A stretch of DNA of 64,000 nt. Source: Mycobacterium sp. SVM_VP21 (GTDB lineage: Bacteria > Actinomycetota > Actinomycetes > Mycobacteriales > Mycobacteriaceae). A program made the translations under genes and the position numbers. Below the pieces are notes generated by a model. That model had not been told where the DNA came from and searched no databases. It saw only the letters and a program-made list of their open reading frames with translations. Where the stretch lies: positions 1,240,001 through 1,304,000 of the forward strand of contig CP101406.1 of the NCBI GenBank assembly GCA_024758765.1, given 5' to 3'. Below, piece after piece: positions 27,601 through 36,818 of the stretch. Every line of letters begins with the position of its first letter. Within the stretch, counting starts at the first letter, position 1.

Positions 27601-28988
27601 CCGCGAACATCAACAACAACACGTCGACCCAAGACTCCCTCGGCGGTAACGGCGGGGCCGGCGCCAGCGGCGCGACCGGCGGCGGCAACGGCGGCAACGG
27701 CGGCACCGCGTACAACTACGGAAGCGGCAAGGCCATCGCCGGCGACGGGGCCGCCGGCGCCGACGGCGGCACCGGAACCGGCGGCAACGGCGGCAACGGC
27801 GGCACCGCGAACATCAACAACAACACGTCGACCCAAGACGCCCTCGGCGGACAAGCCGGAACCGCCGGTAGTGGTGCCGCCGGCGGAGGCAACGGCGGCA
27901 ACGGCGGCAGCGCAGCCACCCACGGGACCGGCAAGGCCATCGCCGCTGACGGGGCCGCCGGCGCCGACGGCGGCACCGGAACCGGCGGCAACGGCGGCAA
28001 CGGCGGCGGCGCGTCCGTCTACAACAACGCGTCGACCCAAGACGCAGTCGGCGGCCAGGCCGGAGCCGCCGGTAGCGGTGCGACCGGAGGCAACGGCGGC
28101 TACGGCGGCAATGCGTACACGCAAGGGACCGGGAAAGCCGTCGGCGGCGACGGGACGGCCGGCGCACACGGAAGTGCCGGTGTCGGCGGTAACGGCGGCA
28201 GCGGCGGCTACGCGTACACCGACAGCGCCGCATCGCCGCAGGACGCCCTCGGCGGCAACGCCGGAGCCGGCGGCAGCGGTACTACCGGCGGCGGCAACGG
28301 CGGCAACGGCGGCAACGCGACCGCCGGCGGGACCGGCAGGGCCGTCGGCGGCGATGGGGCGGCCGGCGCCGACGGCGGTGACGGTGGCGGCGGCAACGGC
28401 GGCAACGGCGGCAGCGCGTACATCGACAACAGCGCGTCGACCCAAGACGCCCTCGGCGGCCACGCCGGAGCCGGCGGCAGCGGTGCCGGTGGCGGCGGCA
28501 ACGGAGGCAGCGGCGGCACCGCGACCACCTACGGGACCGGTAAGGCGATCGCTGCCGATGGGGCGGCCGGCGGTGACGGCGGGGCCGGTGTGGGCGGCAA
28601 CGGCGGCAACGGCGGGTTCGCGGAAATCTACAGTGCGTCGACGTGGGACGCTCTCGGCGGCCACGGCGGAGCCGGTGCCAGTGGCGCGGCCGGCGGCGGC
28701 AACGGCGGCAGCGGCGGCTACGCGTACACCACCGGGACGGGCAAGGCCATCGGCGGCGACGGTGGTACCGGGGCCGACAGCAGTACCGGGCAAGGCGGCG
28801 ACGGCGGCGGCGGCGGCCAGGCAGTCATCTCCAACACCACGTCGACCCAAGACGCGGTCGGAGGCGACGGCGGAGCAGGCGGTGACGGCGCGACTGCCGG
28901 CGGCGCCGGAGGTGGCGGCGGCAACGCACTCACCTACGGGATCGGCAACGCCGTCCCCGGCAACCCTGGCCCCGACGGCACGCCCTAA
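24639..28988 (+). CDS. PE-less PGRS repeat protein 4 with twelve 68-residue repeats (1449 aa)
   Basis: The ATG at 24639 gives [20 protein letters not shown]. Residues 1-42 form an export sequence with GRRRMIG and [14 protein letters not shown], ending PVARA before D43. Residues 43-113 are non-repetitive with [11 protein letters not shown], close to gene 3 (DDLFDPSAW), and end in FGRDLIGNG, the linker found in PE_PGRS proteins. Residues 120-654 are ordinary PGRS. From residue 655 the protein is built of twelve repeats of 68 residues (two have 67), each starting with a [12 protein letters not shown] motif and containing [19 protein letters not shown] or a variant. The C-terminus is [10 protein letters not shown]. 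It is isolated from the locus at 1-14975, between the helicase and a PH-domain gene. The in-frame extension to 24126 overlaps the helicase gene and is not real. Confidence 0.85.
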   Translation: MSAGRSNRGRGRRRMIGASATLGAFLAFGMAPLTTGAPVARADFLDDLFDPTAWTWLDAPAWTPPAETLSFDALPAPETDWMADLHAQVEALIADPANTWWLDLLNEPSVWLFGRDLIGNGIDEFDGANTSLFGSTGWFGDLGDGGFWFGDGGLGVSGGTGGMAGMFGNGGDGGTGLDAVDNAGVAGNGGTGGAGGWLFGDGGAGGAGGAGMTGGDGGSGQAAGDSGVGGLAGGAGGNGGAGGRASWFWGVGGAGGAGGSGGAGGNGGDGVTGADGSFVTGSGDGQAGGNGGDGGSGGAGGTGGAGGGRGLFGGVGLQGVGGTGGLGGGGGTPGDGGSGAAGTAANPDGGDGGNGGNSGTGGTGGLGGAGSTHGTDGGAGSSPAGVMGNGGDGGRGYDAANDANAAPGASGGNGGTGGDGGSRGNGGNGGAGGSGVDALSGAGGSGGLGGNGGAGGSISGDGGDGGAGGAGGDGANGGIGGDGANGVAGVNNGRGQDGGSVAGGTGGNGGNGGNGGATTTGHVGVNGDGGDGGHGGDAGTPGSGGNGAAGQWGKAGSGGVDGAGGDGGDAGSAAAGGGGTAGLHGTGGTGGTDGTAGTVGNTSTATGVRGGNGGNGASGGDGHPQAGNGGNGGAGGIGTGGNGGHGGDVQITDSASTQDIVGGDGGVGGGGAAGGGNGGDGGHAITAGTGKAAAGDGAAGGDSTTGKGGDGGNGSYAHVVNVASTQDALGGQAGTAGTGASGGGNGGDGGDAYTVGTGRAIAADGAAGADGGTGTGGNGGNGGSAVVNNVASTQDALGGQAGAAGNGAAGGGNGGSGGSAATAGSGKAIAADGAAGADGGTGTGGNGGNGGAANIANNTSARDSLGGNGGAGASGATGGGNGGNGGAAYTAGIGKATGGDGGAGAGGGAGIGGNGGNGGNATVNNVASTQDALGGHAGAGGNGAAGGGNGGSGGSAATHGTGKAIAADGAAGADGGTGTGGNGGNGGTANINNNTSTQDSLGGNGGAGASGATGGGNGGNGGTAYNYGSGKAIAGDGAAGADGGTGTGGNGGNGGTANINNNTSTQDALGGQAGTAGSGAAGGGNGGNGGSAATHGTGKAIAADGAAGADGGTGTGGNGGNGGGASVYNNASTQDAVGGQAGAAGSGATGGNGGYGGNAYTQGTGKAVGGDGTAGAHGSAGVGGNGGSGGYAYTDSAASPQDALGGNAGAGGSGTTGGGNGGNGGNATAGGTGRAVGGDGAAGADGGDGGGGNGGNGGSAYIDNSASTQDALGGHAGAGGSGAGGGGNGGSGGTATTYGTGKAIAADGAAGGDGGAGVGGNGGNGGFAEIYSASTWDALGGHGGAGASGAAGGGNGGSGGYAYTTGTGKAIGGDGGTGADSSTGQGGDGGGGGQAVISNTTSTQDAVGGDGGAGGDGATAGGAGGGGGNALTYGIGNAVPGNPGPDGTP
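26601..28985 (+). repeat. Twelve tandem 204-bp repeats within PGRS gene 4
   Basis: Unit starts (the GCGTCGAC-like word) fall at 26601, 26805, 27009, 27213, 27417, 27621, 27825, 28029, 28230, 28434, 28635 and 28839. Spacing is 204 bases, except 201 after units 8 and 10, where one codon is missing. Central units 3 to 7 are nearly identical over long stretches, and the outer ones are more diverged. The Ser-Thr-Gln-Asp motif is conserved in most units; unit 4 has SARDSLGG, unit 9 SPQD and unit 11 STWD. Confidence 0.9.
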
Positions 28989-29027
28989 CCGCGCAGCGAG
29001 CCGCGCCGGCCGCGGTCTATCGACCGG

Positions 29028-30521
29028 TCAGCCGTGTCGCGCCCACGCGCTGTGCGCCACCCACGGTGAGGCCCGCGCGGCCACCGACCACGCCCAGGAC
29101 TCCGGCACGTCGATCACCCGGTAGGCCTTGACCCCGGCGGCGGTGGCCGCGATCAGCGTGGCCACCCCGGCGCGACGCTGGAACCAGCTCTGGCGCACCG
29201 TCCAGCCGATGATGCCGTCGGTGGAGATGGCATAGCGGCGCTGCTCCCAGCTGCCGGTGCGGGCGGTGAGCCACCGGGCGTCGACGCGGTGTCCCAGGGC
29301 GCGTGCCCGGTCGGCGGCCAGCACGGCGGCGCCAGCCGTCAGCGCCGCCCACACCGGCCAGCCCCACACCGGCGCCGCGCCCACAGCCCCCGTGATAGCC
29401 AGCCCGGCCCCGAAAGCCATCGGCAGCAGCATCGCCCGGGTCCAGCGCCGGCGCGTCGCCGCCGGACCGTGCCGGCGCAGCGGCCCGGAAACCACCACCG
29501 GGTCGGCCACCAGCCCGGTCAGCACGCCCTCGGCGGTGGCTTTCGGGCACGGCGGCAACAGGATCGAGGACTCCCCTTCGCCGTTGACCCCGGTCATCGC
29601 CGCGTCCAGCCGCGCCCCGCCGAACAGCCGCACCAGCAGCGGACGCCGCAGTGTTCCACCGCGCAGCCGGCGCATGTCGTAGTTGTGTTCGCGCACCCGC
29701 AGCAACCCGTAGCTCAACGCCAGCACGTCACCGGCCTGCCCGGAACTGCGCGACAACACCAGGTTTCCGTAGGTCAGCAGCGATCTCAGCACTGCCAGCA
29801 GCACCGCGGCCACCAGCAGCACCGCGACCATCACCGCCACGCTCTGCTGCCTGCCCAACCGCTGCGCGGCATCCAGCCACGCCCGGCTCATCGGCGAATC
29901 CTGCAGCGCCGCCCAGGCCCCGCTCTGCAGCAACGCGCCGCCGGCCGCCCCGATCGTGAGCAGCCCGGACAAGCTCAACGGGCTGTAGCGCAACCAGGAC
30001 GGCCGCCATCTTGCCAGCACCTTCGGCTTGACCGATTGGGCCGGCGCGCGGGCAGGCTGGCCGGTATGCGCCAGAAGGATCTTTCGCAGCTGTGGAACCT
30101 GGCTGCTCTCAACGGCATTGAGTTCGAACGCCCCGTCACCTGCGGCGTGCTGGCCGGTGCTGACCCGCAGCACCGTCAGGCCCAGTAGCCGGTGCAACAA
30201 TCGAGCGTCAGTCTCCACCGAACGAATCCTGTTGCGCGGCACCGAAAGAAGGTTTCGGCGCAGCAGCCCGGAGCGCAGCTGCACCCGGCCGTTCTCCGGA
30301 TCGGGTTCGATGCGATAGGTGGTGGTGAACCAGCGCGTCACGCCCACCACGGCGATCACCCACACCATGACCACCAACCAGACCCGGTTGTCGGTGGCCG
30401 AACCGAACACCACCACGGCGATCAGCAACGGCAGCTCCCGCAGCGCCTCGTGCAGCGGATGCACCAGCAGCATCCGGGGGCTGAGACGTCGCCACTGGTC
30501 AGCGCGGTTCTTGTCGGTCAT
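29028..30521 (-). CDS. Membrane protein with several bacterial PH (bPH2) domains, YdbT-like
   Basis: The 497-aa protein starts at ATG 30521 after GGAGGGGG. Two N-terminal membrane helices (ELPLLIAVVVFG and VWLVVMVWVIAVVGVT) precede a bPH2 domain with TYRIEPD, GLLRRNLLSVPRNRIRSV and LGLTVLRVSTG. A second set of membrane helices near 225-300, another PH-like domain (YGLLRVREHNYDMRRLRG), more helices (PMAFGAGLAITGAVG) and a third PH segment (RRYAISTDGIIGWTVRQSW) follow. This architecture is that of YdbT-type proteins, which pair with a small one-domain partner. The partner is the gene at 32359-32871, but the XRE-Fic cassette lies between them. In Bacillus such pairs affect resistance to a bacteriocin; the mycobacterial role is not established. 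Confidence 0.8.
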   Translation of the reverse strand: MTDKNRADQWRRLSPRMLLVHPLHEALRELPLLIAVVVFGSATDNRVWLVVMVWVIAVVGVTRWFTTTYRIEPDPENGRVQLRSGLLRRNLLSVPRNRIRSVETDARLLHRLLGLTVLRVSTGQHAAGDGAFELNAVESSQVPQLRKILLAHTGQPARAPAQSVKPKVLARWRPSWLRYSPLSLSGLLTIGAAGGALLQSGAWAALQDSPMSRAWLDAAQRLGRQQSVAVMVAVLLVAAVLLAVLRSLLTYGNLVLSRSSGQAGDVLALSYGLLRVREHNYDMRRLRGGTLRRPLLVRLFGGARLDAAMTGVNGEGESSILLPPCPKATAEGVLTGLVADPVVVSGPLRRHGPAATRRRWTRAMLLPMAFGAGLAITGAVGAAPVWGWPVWAALTAGAAVLAADRARALGHRVDARWLTARTGSWEQRRYAISTDGIIGWTVRQSWFQRRAGVATLIAATAAGVKAYRVIDVPESWAWSVAARASPWVAHSAWARHG

Positions 30522-30682
30522 TCGCCCCCTCCGTGCCCCACCCCTAGAAATTCGCGGTTGGGGCTCCGCGCCCCGCTTGGAACCGTAGCCGCAAATATTG
30601 CCCGACGCCTGGGCGAGGCGGCACGGCTGCGTTACGGGTGCGACCGTTGTGCAATCTATCCACAAACGGATGCACCTAATGC

Positions 30683-30688
30683 TAGTAT
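30683..30688 (+). promoter_or_regulatory. Extended -10 promoter of the XRE-Fic operon, leaderless
   Basis: TAGTAT at 30683-30688 is directly preceded by TGC, an extended -10. The ATG at 30695 lies 6 bases further, where transcription would begin, and there is no ribosome binding site. A leaderless mRNA, common in mycobacteria, is inferred. Confidence 0.55.
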
Positions 30689-30694
30689 CCGTAT

Positions 30695-31444
30695 ATGGAA
30701 CGCTTGTCCGACGTCGTGCGTGAATGGATATCTGAAACGGGCCTCAGCCCGAATCAGGTGTCACGCCGGGCGGGCATCTCCCAGTCGACCATGTCCCGTG
30801 TCCTCGCCGGCCGCGTCGACCCGACAGCTGGCACGCTCACCGAGATCGCACTGGCCTGCGGCTTCGAACTCGACTTCGCGGCACGACCGAGTAGCAGCCT
30901 CGACGCAGCGAGAGCCGTACGAGCGATGTTCGAAGCCGGTTACCCCGAAGACGACGATGAGGTGCTGACGCAGTGGCAGAAACGCCTGATCCGCTTCGCG
31001 GCCTCATCCGACCCAGTGTCGCTGCTGCGCACCGCTGCACAGTACGCATCTCCGCTTCTGCACTCTGACGTCGTGCTGTTCACTGGCGATATCAGCATGG
31101 GTCACGTCGCCTCTGCCGGAGATGCGACCCGAGGACAGTGGGCGGTCTCTGGAGCGGCAGGCCTGACCCTTCCGGCCCCGCGCGAGAGCGCTCCCGCGAC
31201 GACCATTCTGTGGACAGAAGATCCACGACGCGCAGCGCAGTTGCTCACCGACAGCCCCCTGGAACGGACCACGCGCCGCAAACGCGCCACCGTCGCCGTC
31301 CTGCACGCGAACTCCGCACTATTTGTCAACACCTTCACAGTCGGGATCGTCACGTACGCGGCACCGATGCAGCTCATGCTGGACTGCATCGCCCAGGGAG
31401 GAGCCGTCGCGCAGGCGGCACTGGAGGAAGTCGAGGGATGGTGA
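30695..31444 (+). CDS. XRE-family helix-turn-helix regulator paired with Fic protein
   Basis: The 249-aa protein has an N-terminal Cro/C1-type helix-turn-helix (LSPNQVSRRAGISQSTMSRVLAGRVDPTAGTL, about residues 18-50). A ~190-residue C-terminal domain follows whose function I do not recognise. The ATG at 30695 sits a few bases after a TAGTAT -10 box. The stop overlaps the Fic start by 7 bases (ATGGTGA), so the two are translationally coupled. This arrangement, a DNA-binding protein translated with a Fic protein, resembles toxin-antitoxin operons, but antitoxin activity is not shown by the sequence. Confidence 0.8.
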   Translation: MERLSDVVREWISETGLSPNQVSRRAGISQSTMSRVLAGRVDPTAGTLTEIALACGFELDFAARPSSSLDAARAVRAMFEAGYPEDDDEVLTQWQKRLIRFAASSDPVSLLRTAAQYASPLLHSDVVLFTGDISMGHVASAGDATRGQWAVSGAAGLTLPAPRESAPATTILWTEDPRRAAQLLTDSPLERTTRRKRATVAVLHANSALFVNTFTVGIVTYAAPMQLMLDCIAQGGAVAQAALEEVEGW

Positions 31445-32262
31445 CGAACTGGGCGCCCAGCGGTGACCGGTACTCCAAGCGGCGACACCGCGGAGTAGAA
31501 GTGGTCCAGTCCAGGCGCGAATCCGTAGAGCAACATCAGGAAACAGGGATCACCTGGGACACCTTCGACGTATCCCGCATCCCCACATCGACCACCGAAC
31601 GCTCACGCCACCGGTTTCGTGCGCAGTTGCCGGACCTGATCTGGAATACCGCAGCGTTGGAAGGCAACAACTTCACCCTCCCGGAAGTGCGCACGCTGCT
31701 GGAAAACGTGACTGTAGGCGGCCATCGGACCGCAGACGCGGAGCAGATCCTGGCGTTGAGCGAGGCGTACAACCGACTCGACGAACTGGTCGGTTCCGGG
31801 CAGTTCGCACTCACCAAGGCCATCAGCGACGAGTTGCACGGCTTGGTCGCTGCGCGCGAGGCCATCGAGTCTGGGCACTTCCGCGGCGAAGGCCGTGTCA
31901 CCGGCGGAGGCACCGTCAACCTGTCCAACGGCGGCGCCGTGGAAGGGACACCGCACGGTGCGGGCGGTAGCGCCCTGCGCGAACACTTCGAGGACCTGAT
32001 CACCTACCTCGACGGTGTCAGCGACGCACGTGAGCGGGCGCTGCTCTATTTCGCCTCGGCGACGCGGCGGCAGTTCTACTTCGACGGGAACAAGCGCACA
32101 GCCCGGCTGATGATGACGGGTGAGCTGATGTCCAACGGCTATGACCTCATCTCGATTCCGTTCGCACGACGCCTGGAACTCAACGACGAGCTGGACGCCC
32201 TGTTCTCTACCGACGAAGCGACGGGACTGCTGCGTTTCCTCGCCACTTGCACGGTCAGATAA
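31438..32262 (+). CDS. Fic-domain protein with Gln in place of the catalytic His
   Basis: The 274-aa protein carries an N-terminal inhibitory motif T71-A-A-L-E75-G-N77, matching the (S/T)xxxE(G/N) helix that blocks Fic enzymes in cis, and a Fic loop QFYFDGNKR at 212-220. In active AMP-transferases this loop begins with His (HPFx(D/E)GN(G/K)R); here the His position is Gln212, with Phe and Tyr following. The DGNKR part that holds ATP and Mg is intact. So nucleotide binding is likely, but classic AMPylation is doubtful; it may be a non-canonical Fic or use different chemistry. The start ATG at 31438 has GAGG upstream and overlaps the XRE stop. Confidence 0.8.
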   Translation: MVTNWAPSGDRYSKRRHRGVEVVQSRRESVEQHQETGITWDTFDVSRIPTSTTERSRHRFRAQLPDLIWNTAALEGNNFTLPEVRTLLENVTVGGHRTADAEQILALSEAYNRLDELVGSGQFALTKAISDELHGLVAAREAIESGHFRGEGRVTGGGTVNLSNGGAVEGTPHGAGGSALREHFEDLITYLDGVSDARERALLYFASATRRQFYFDGNKRTARLMMTGELMSNGYDLISIPFARRLELNDELDALFSTDEATGLLRFLATCTVR

Positions 32263-32358
32263 CCTCGACGACGTCAGCGCCGCGTACAGCTGGGCACTGA
32301 TCGGCTCAGCCCTGGGTACCAGCGGCGAAGCCGCTGCCAGGCGCCGGCTCGGCGGTGC

Positions 32359-32871
32359 TCACGTAGCGTCCTCGGCACCCAAGGCCGCGATGTCGGTCAA
32401 CTGCGCCACGATCCGGTCGGCGACGGCGGCATCCAACGCCACGATGTGCACCGCGCCCGCCGACGACGCAGTGGTGACCCGCACATTGGCCAACCCCAGC
32501 AGCCGGTCCAGCGGTCCCCGATAGGTGTCGACGGTCTGCACCCGCGAGATCGGCGCGATCCGGCGCTCCTGCACCAACCACCCGGTGCGGGTGTAGACCG
32601 CCTGGTCACTGACGTCCCAGCGGTGCACCCGGTAGCGCCACAGCGGCGCGATCACCGCCGACACCAACAGGCCCAATGCGGTGACCGCGAGAGCGGCGCC
32701 GTGCAACCAGGCCAGCCGCTCGTCGGCGACCACCCAACCCAGCTGCAACAGCGCCAGAAACAGCCAGGGCACCGCACCGACCAGCGCCCAGACCAAGGGC
32801 GCGCGGGAGCTGGGCTTATTGGTGGGGTCGACCAGGCTGATCGCCGGGGACCCGTCTGCATGCTGCGCCAT
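32359..32871 (-). CDS. Small bacterial PH-domain (bPH2) membrane protein, YdbS-like
   Basis: The 170-aa protein has two membrane helices (ALVGAVPWLFLALLQLGWV and AALAVTALGLLVSAVIAPLW) followed by a bPH2 domain: YRVHRWDVSDQAVYTRTGWL, ERRIAPISRVQTVDTYRG, LLGLANVRVTTAS and AVADRIVAQL. It is the usual short partner of the multi-domain protein at 29028-30521. The ATG at 32871 has no ribosome binding site, and the frame is open further upstream, so the start is uncertain; GTG codons up to 32972 could be used. It is divergent from the SDR gene at 32974. Confidence 0.75.
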   Translation of the reverse strand: MAQHADGSPAISLVDPTNKPSSRAPLVWALVGAVPWLFLALLQLGWVVADERLAWLHGAALAVTALGLLVSAVIAPLWRYRVHRWDVSDQAVYTRTGWLVQERRIAPISRVQTVDTYRGPLDRLLGLANVRVTTASSAGAVHIVALDAAVADRIVAQLTDIAALGAEDAT

Positions 32872-32960
32872 GTAGGAGAGGATGTCAGGACGCAGGCCCC
32901 GCCGCACCGTCGACCGCACGACCGGCGAAAAACCAACCGGCGCACGATGCGTCACCTGAG

Positions 32961-32966
32961 TATCGT
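32961..32966 (+). promoter_or_regulatory. -10 box of the SDR-moeA2 region, leaderless
   Basis: TATCGT at 32961-32966 lies 7 bases before the ATG at 32974, and no Shine-Dalgarno sequence is present. This spacing fits leaderless transcription. The -35 region is not distinct. Confidence 0.35.
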
Positions 32967-32973
32967 TTGTCAC

Positions 32974-33897
32974 ATGAGTAGCCGGGACAGGTGGGCTGCG
33001 GACGACGTGCCCGATCAAACCGGCCGCGTCGCGGTAATCACCGGCTCCAACACCGGAATCGGCTATCACACCGCGGAGATACTCGTCGGGCACGGCGCAC
33101 TGGTGGTGCTGGCGGTGCGCGACCTGGACAAGGGCACCGCGGCTGCAGAGCGGATCACCAAGGCCCACCCGGAGGCCGCCGTCGAAATCCAAGAACTCGA
33201 TCTGAGTTCGCTGGCGTCGGTCCGCGAAGCCGCCGAGGCCATCAGCATCGCCCATCCCCGCATCGATCTGCTGATCAACAACGCCGGCGTCATGTACACC
33301 CCCAAGCAGACCACCGTCGACGGTTTCGAGCTGCAGTTCGGCGTCAACCATCTAGGGCACTTCGCGCTGACCGGCCTGCTGCTGCCCAAGATGATGCGGG
33401 TCAAGGGTTCCCGCGTGGTGACCGTCAGCAGCATGGCGCACCGGATCATGGCCGCGATCCACTTCGACGACCTGCAATGGGAACACGGCTACAACCGGAT
33501 CTCCGCCTACGGGCAGTCCAAGCTGGCCAACTTGATGTTCACCTACGAGCTGCAGCGTCGGCTGGCCGCCAAACGCCGCTCGACCATCGCCGTCGCCGCG
33601 CACCCCGGCACCGCCAACACCGAACTGACCCGGCACCTGCCGCCCTTACTGCGTCCCGCAGACCGCTTGCTGATGCCCCTGGTCGTGCAGAGTGCGGCGA
33701 TGGGCGCATTGCCCACGCTGCGTGCCGCCACCGACCCAGAGGTGACCGGCGGGCAGTATTACGGTCCCAGCGGCATCGGTGAGCAGCGCGGATATCCCAA
33801 GCTGGTGGACGCCAGCAAGCACGCGCACGAAGTCGAGTTGCAGCAGCGGTTGTGGGCGGTCTCGCAGGAGCTGACAGGAATCACCTTCCCGGTCTGA
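32974..33897 (+). CDS. Short-chain dehydrogenase/reductase (Rv0439c-like)
   Basis: The 307-aa protein has the SDR landmarks TGSNTGIG (NAD(P) loop, about 23-30), LLINNAGVM, VTVSSMAH with the catalytic Ser, and the active site AYGQSK (Tyr-x-x-x-Lys). The length and the motif set match the oxidoreductase family of retinol dehydrogenase/WW-domain-oxidoreductase type. By synteny it corresponds to Rv0439c of M. tuberculosis (311 aa), which there lies directly next to groEL2. The substrate is not known. moeA2 begins 14 bases after the stop, so the two are probably one operon. Confidence 0.88.
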   Translation: MSSRDRWAADDVPDQTGRVAVITGSNTGIGYHTAEILVGHGALVVLAVRDLDKGTAAAERITKAHPEAAVEIQELDLSSLASVREAAEAISIAHPRIDLLINNAGVMYTPKQTTVDGFELQFGVNHLGHFALTGLLLPKMMRVKGSRVVTVSSMAHRIMAAIHFDDLQWEHGYNRISAYGQSKLANLMFTYELQRRLAAKRRSTIAVAAHPGTANTELTRHLPPLLRPADRLLMPLVVQSAAMGALPTLRAATDPEVTGGQYYGPSGIGEQRGYPKLVDASKHAHEVELQQRLWAVSQELTGITFPV

Positions 33898-33911
33898 GTC
33901 AGACTGTCGGG

Positions 33912-35129
33912 ATGCGATCCGTCGAAGAGCACCAACGGGCCGTCACCGACCTGATCCAGGCCCGACCACCGGTCACGGTCGCACTGGCCGATGCCGAGGG
34001 CCTGGTACTGGCCGCAGACGTGATCGCACCGATATCGCTGCCGGTCTTCGACAACTCCGGGATGGACGGCTACGCCGTGCTCGCCGACGACATCGCCACC
34101 GCGACACCCGAATCGCCGGTGAGTTTGCCTGTCACCGAAGATATTCCGGCCGGACGCACCGATATTCCCACGCTGACACCGGGAACCGCGCACCGCATCA
34201 TGACCGGGGCGCCGGTCCCGTACGGCGCCGACGGGGTGATTCCCGTCGAGGCCACCGACGGCGGCATCGACGTGGTCCAGATCAGCGCCGCCACCGCCAA
34301 GGGCCGCCACATCCGTCGGGCCGGTGGCGACGTCGCCGAGGGCGCCACCGTGCTCTGGGCTGGGCAACTCGTCAGTGCGCCGGCAGCCGGCCTGGCCTCC
34401 GCGCTGGGTCTGGCCGAGCTGACGGTGCGGCCCCGGCAACGAGTGCTGGTGATCTCCACCGGTTCCGAACTGATCAAACCCGGTACTCCGCTGGCGCCCG
34501 GCCAGATCTATGAATCCAACGGGGTGATGCTGTCGGCCGCGGCACGTGACGCCGGCGCCGAGGTGGTGGCCGCCGTGACGGTCGCCGACGACACCGCCGC
34601 GTTCACCGACGTCCTCGACCGCTACGGCGTACGGGACGGGGCGGTGGATCTGGTCATCACCAGCGGCGGGGTCAGCGCGGGCGCCTACGAGGTGGTCAAG
34701 GATGTCTTCGGCCGCGACGGCGACCAGGGCGTGCACTTCGTCAAGGTGGCGATGCAGCCCGGGATGCCGCAGGGCATCGGCCGCGTCGGCGACGCAGCCA
34801 TCATCACGCTGCCGGGCAACCCGGTCAGCGCCCAGGTGTCCTTCGAGGTCTTCGTCCGGCCCGCGCTGCGCCGCGCGATGGGCCTGTCCAAGCCAGATCG
34901 CCCGCGCCGCACCGCGGTACTGAGCGAGAAACTGGTCTCACCGGCCGGCAAGCGGCAGTTCCGGCGCGGGCTGCTCGACTACGAAACCGGGACGGTCACC
35001 AACTATGGGCCGCCGGCTTCGCACCATCTGCGCTACCTGGCTTCGGCCAACTGCCTCCTGGACATCGCCGACGAGGTGACCGAGCTGCCGGTGGGCACCG
35101 AGGTGGAAGTCTGGGACCTGACCGCATAG
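33912..35129 (+). CDS. moeA2: Molybdopterin molybdenumtransferase MoeA2
   Basis: The 405-aa protein begins MRSVEEHQRAVTDL at ATG 33912; its length equals M. tuberculosis MoeA2. It shows the conserved MoeA segments: DNSGMDGYAV (about 51-60), GTAHRIMTGAPVPYGADGVIPVE, STGSELIKPG, GQIYESNGVML, TSGGVSAGAYE (the MPT-binding region), and GMPQGIGRV, LPGNPVSAQVSFE. MoeA inserts molybdate into adenylylated molybdopterin to make the molybdenum cofactor. It is the third partner in the conserved SDR-moeA2-psd-pssA order. Confidence 0.95.
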   Translation: MRSVEEHQRAVTDLIQARPPVTVALADAEGLVLAADVIAPISLPVFDNSGMDGYAVLADDIATATPESPVSLPVTEDIPAGRTDIPTLTPGTAHRIMTGAPVPYGADGVIPVEATDGGIDVVQISAATAKGRHIRRAGGDVAEGATVLWAGQLVSAPAAGLASALGLAELTVRPRQRVLVISTGSELIKPGTPLAPGQIYESNGVMLSAAARDAGAEVVAAVTVADDTAAFTDVLDRYGVRDGAVDLVITSGGVSAGAYEVVKDVFGRDGDQGVHFVKVAMQPGMPQGIGRVGDAAIITLPGNPVSAQVSFEVFVRPALRRAMGLSKPDRPRRTAVLSEKLVSPAGKRQFRRGLLDYETGTVTNYGPPASHHLRYLASANCLLDIADEVTELPVGTEVEVWDLTA

Positions 35130-35210
35130 AGACGGCGGTTCACAAGGCTCGACGAAGGAGAGCCGAAGCTGGGACCGCCGCATAAAGACCGCAGCTTCTA
35201 AGATGACCCA

Positions 35211-35918
35211 ATGGCCAGACGCCCCCGCGCAGCAGATGATCCCGGCGGTCTTCGGCACCTGATCGAGCTGGTGCGCTCGACGGTGCCGCCGATGCACAGC
35301 GCCGGGCTGCCGTTCGTCGGCAGTGCGCTGGGAGTGGCGCTATTGGGCCGAAAGCAGCGGTGGCTGCGCGGCGCCGGGCTGCTGGCTGCGGGTGCCTGCG
35401 CCGGGTTCTTCCGGCATCCGCATCGGGTGCCACCGACTCGCCCCGGTGTGGTGGTGGCCCCCGCCGATGGCGTGGTCTGCTTGGTCGACTCGGCACCTCC
35501 ACCGCCGGAGCTGGACCTGCCCGACACCCCGTTGCCGCGGGTCAGCATCTTCATGTCCGTGTTCGACGCCCACGTGCAACGAGCTCCAATCGGCGGCGAG
35601 GTGATCGAGGTGCTGCACCGGGCCGGCCGGTTCGGGTCCGCGGACCGCACCGAAGCCGCCGAAGACAACGAGCGCAACAGCCTGCGGATCCGCACCGCCG
35701 GCGGCGCCGAGGTGATCGCCGTCCAGGTCGCCGGGCTGGTGGCACGGCGCATCCTCTGCGAAGCCCGCCCCGGTGATCATCTGGCGATCGGTGACACCTA
35801 CGGCCTAATCCGCTTCGGTTCCCGCCTCGACGTCTACCTGCCGGTCGGGACGCAGCCGCTGGTCGGCGTCGGCCAGCGCATGGTCGCCGGCGAGACCGTC
35901 CTGGCCGACCTGTCATGA
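35211..35918 (+). CDS. psd: Phosphatidylserine decarboxylase
   Basis: The 235-aa protein is the short PSD type. It has an N-terminal hydrophobic segment, [10 protein letters not shown], the VVAPADGVV motif, [25 protein letters not shown] and GQRMVAGE. The self-cleavage site lies in [12 protein letters not shown] between Gly203 and Ser204; the Ser becomes the pyruvoyl cofactor of the alpha chain. It makes phosphatidylethanolamine from phosphatidylserine at the membrane. Its stop overlaps the pssA start (ATGA), so the two successive enzymes of one pathway are translationally coupled. Confidence 0.95.
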   Translation: MARRPRAADDPGGLRHLIELVRSTVPPMHSAGLPFVGSALGVALLGRKQRWLRGAGLLAAGACAGFFRHPHRVPPTRPGVVVAPADGVVCLVDSAPPPPELDLPDTPLPRVSIFMSVFDAHVQRAPIGGEVIEVLHRAGRFGSADRTEAAEDNERNSLRIRTAGGAEVIAVQVAGLVARRILCEARPGDHLAIGDTYGLIRFGSRLDVYLPVGTQPLVGVGQRMVAGETVLADLS

Positions 35919-36817
35919 CGACTCCCGCCCAGCAGGCCCGCACCAGAGGCCCGGTGGGCCTGCACATCCTGCCGAGTTCGATGACGGTACTGGCTATCTG
36001 CGCCGGCCTGACGTCGATCAAATACGCCTTGGATGGCCAGGCGCACGTCGCGATGGCGTTGATCGCGGCGGCCGCCATCCTCGACGGTCTGGACGGCCGG
36101 GTGGCCCGCATCCTGGACGCGGAGTCGCGGATGGGCGCCGAGATCGATTCACTGGCCGACGCCGTCGACTTCGGGGTGGCGCCCGCGGTGGTGATCTACG
36201 TGACGCTGCTGTCGACGCAGCCCGCGGGCTGGATCGTGGTGCTGCTGTACGCGGTGTGTGTGGTGCTGCGGCTGGCCCGGTTCAACACGCTGCTCGACGA
36301 CGCCACGCTGCCCGCCTACACGCGGGAATTCTTCGTCGGGATGCCCGCCCCGGCCGGGGCCATCACACTGATGGGCCTACTGGCCGCCCAACTGCAGTTC
36401 GGCGACGGGTGGTGGACCTCGCAGTGGTTCACCTGCGCCTGGGTGGTGGGCACCTCGATGCTGTTGGTCAGCCGAATCCCGATGCGCAAGATGCACGCCG
36501 TGTCGGTGCCGCCGCACCTGGCCGCGGTGCTGCTGGCGGTACTGGCGCTGGTAGCCGCGGCCGCGTTCCTGTTTCCCTACGTGCTGGTGCTGGTGCTGAT
36601 CGGGGCTTACCTGTGCACCATTCCGTTCTCGGTCCGCAGTCAGCGTTGGGTTGCCGCACACCCGGAGGCGTGGGAAGACGCCCCCCGGGAGCGCCGGGCC
36701 GCGCGACGGGCGATTCGCCGTGCGCAGCCGGGCCGCCGCCCTGGCGTGCGGCGGGTCATCCGTCGACCCAGTGGGCAGTCGATGGCCCGGTTGCGGCTGC
36801 GCAAGCCGGGTCGCTGA
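35915..36817 (+). CDS. pssA: CDP-diacylglycerol-serine O-phosphatidyltransferase
   Basis: The 300-aa integral membrane protein has the CDP-alcohol phosphotransferase signature: [10 protein letters not shown] (about 52-61), then G-x3-D-x3-D in [12 protein letters not shown]. Several membrane helices follow ([55 protein letters not shown]) and a basic C-terminal tail of about 60 residues. It transfers phosphatidyl from CDP-diacylglycerol to serine, supplying Psd. It starts inside the psd stop codon (ATGA). Confidence 0.94.
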   Translation: MTTPAQQARTRGPVGLHILPSSMTVLAICAGLTSIKYALDGQAHVAMALIAAAAILDGLDGRVARILDAESRMGAEIDSLADAVDFGVAPAVVIYVTLLSTQPAGWIVVLLYAVCVVLRLARFNTLLDDATLPAYTREFFVGMPAPAGAITLMGLLAAQLQFGDGWWTSQWFTCAWVVGTSMLLVSRIPMRKMHAVSVPPHLAAVLLAVLALVAAAAFLFPYVLVLVLIGAYLCTIPFSVRSQRWVAAHPEAWEDAPRERRAARRAIRRAQPGRRPGVRRVIRRPSGQSMARLRLRKPGR

Positions 36818-36818
36818 G

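Noticed and set aside
25230..28850. A 1206-codon minus-strand open frame antisense to PGRS gene 4, and similar long antisense frames in the other PGRS genes
   Set aside because: Repeats of GGC-GGC-AAC codons are stop-free in several frames. The antisense peptides are Ala/Val/Thr or Pro/Ala runs with no N-terminal signal or ribosome binding site.
26601..28985. A regular 204-bp repeat array that could be taken for CRISPR or a satellite
   Set aside because: The repeats are in frame within one coding sequence, have no unique spacers of fixed length, and no cas genes are nearby.
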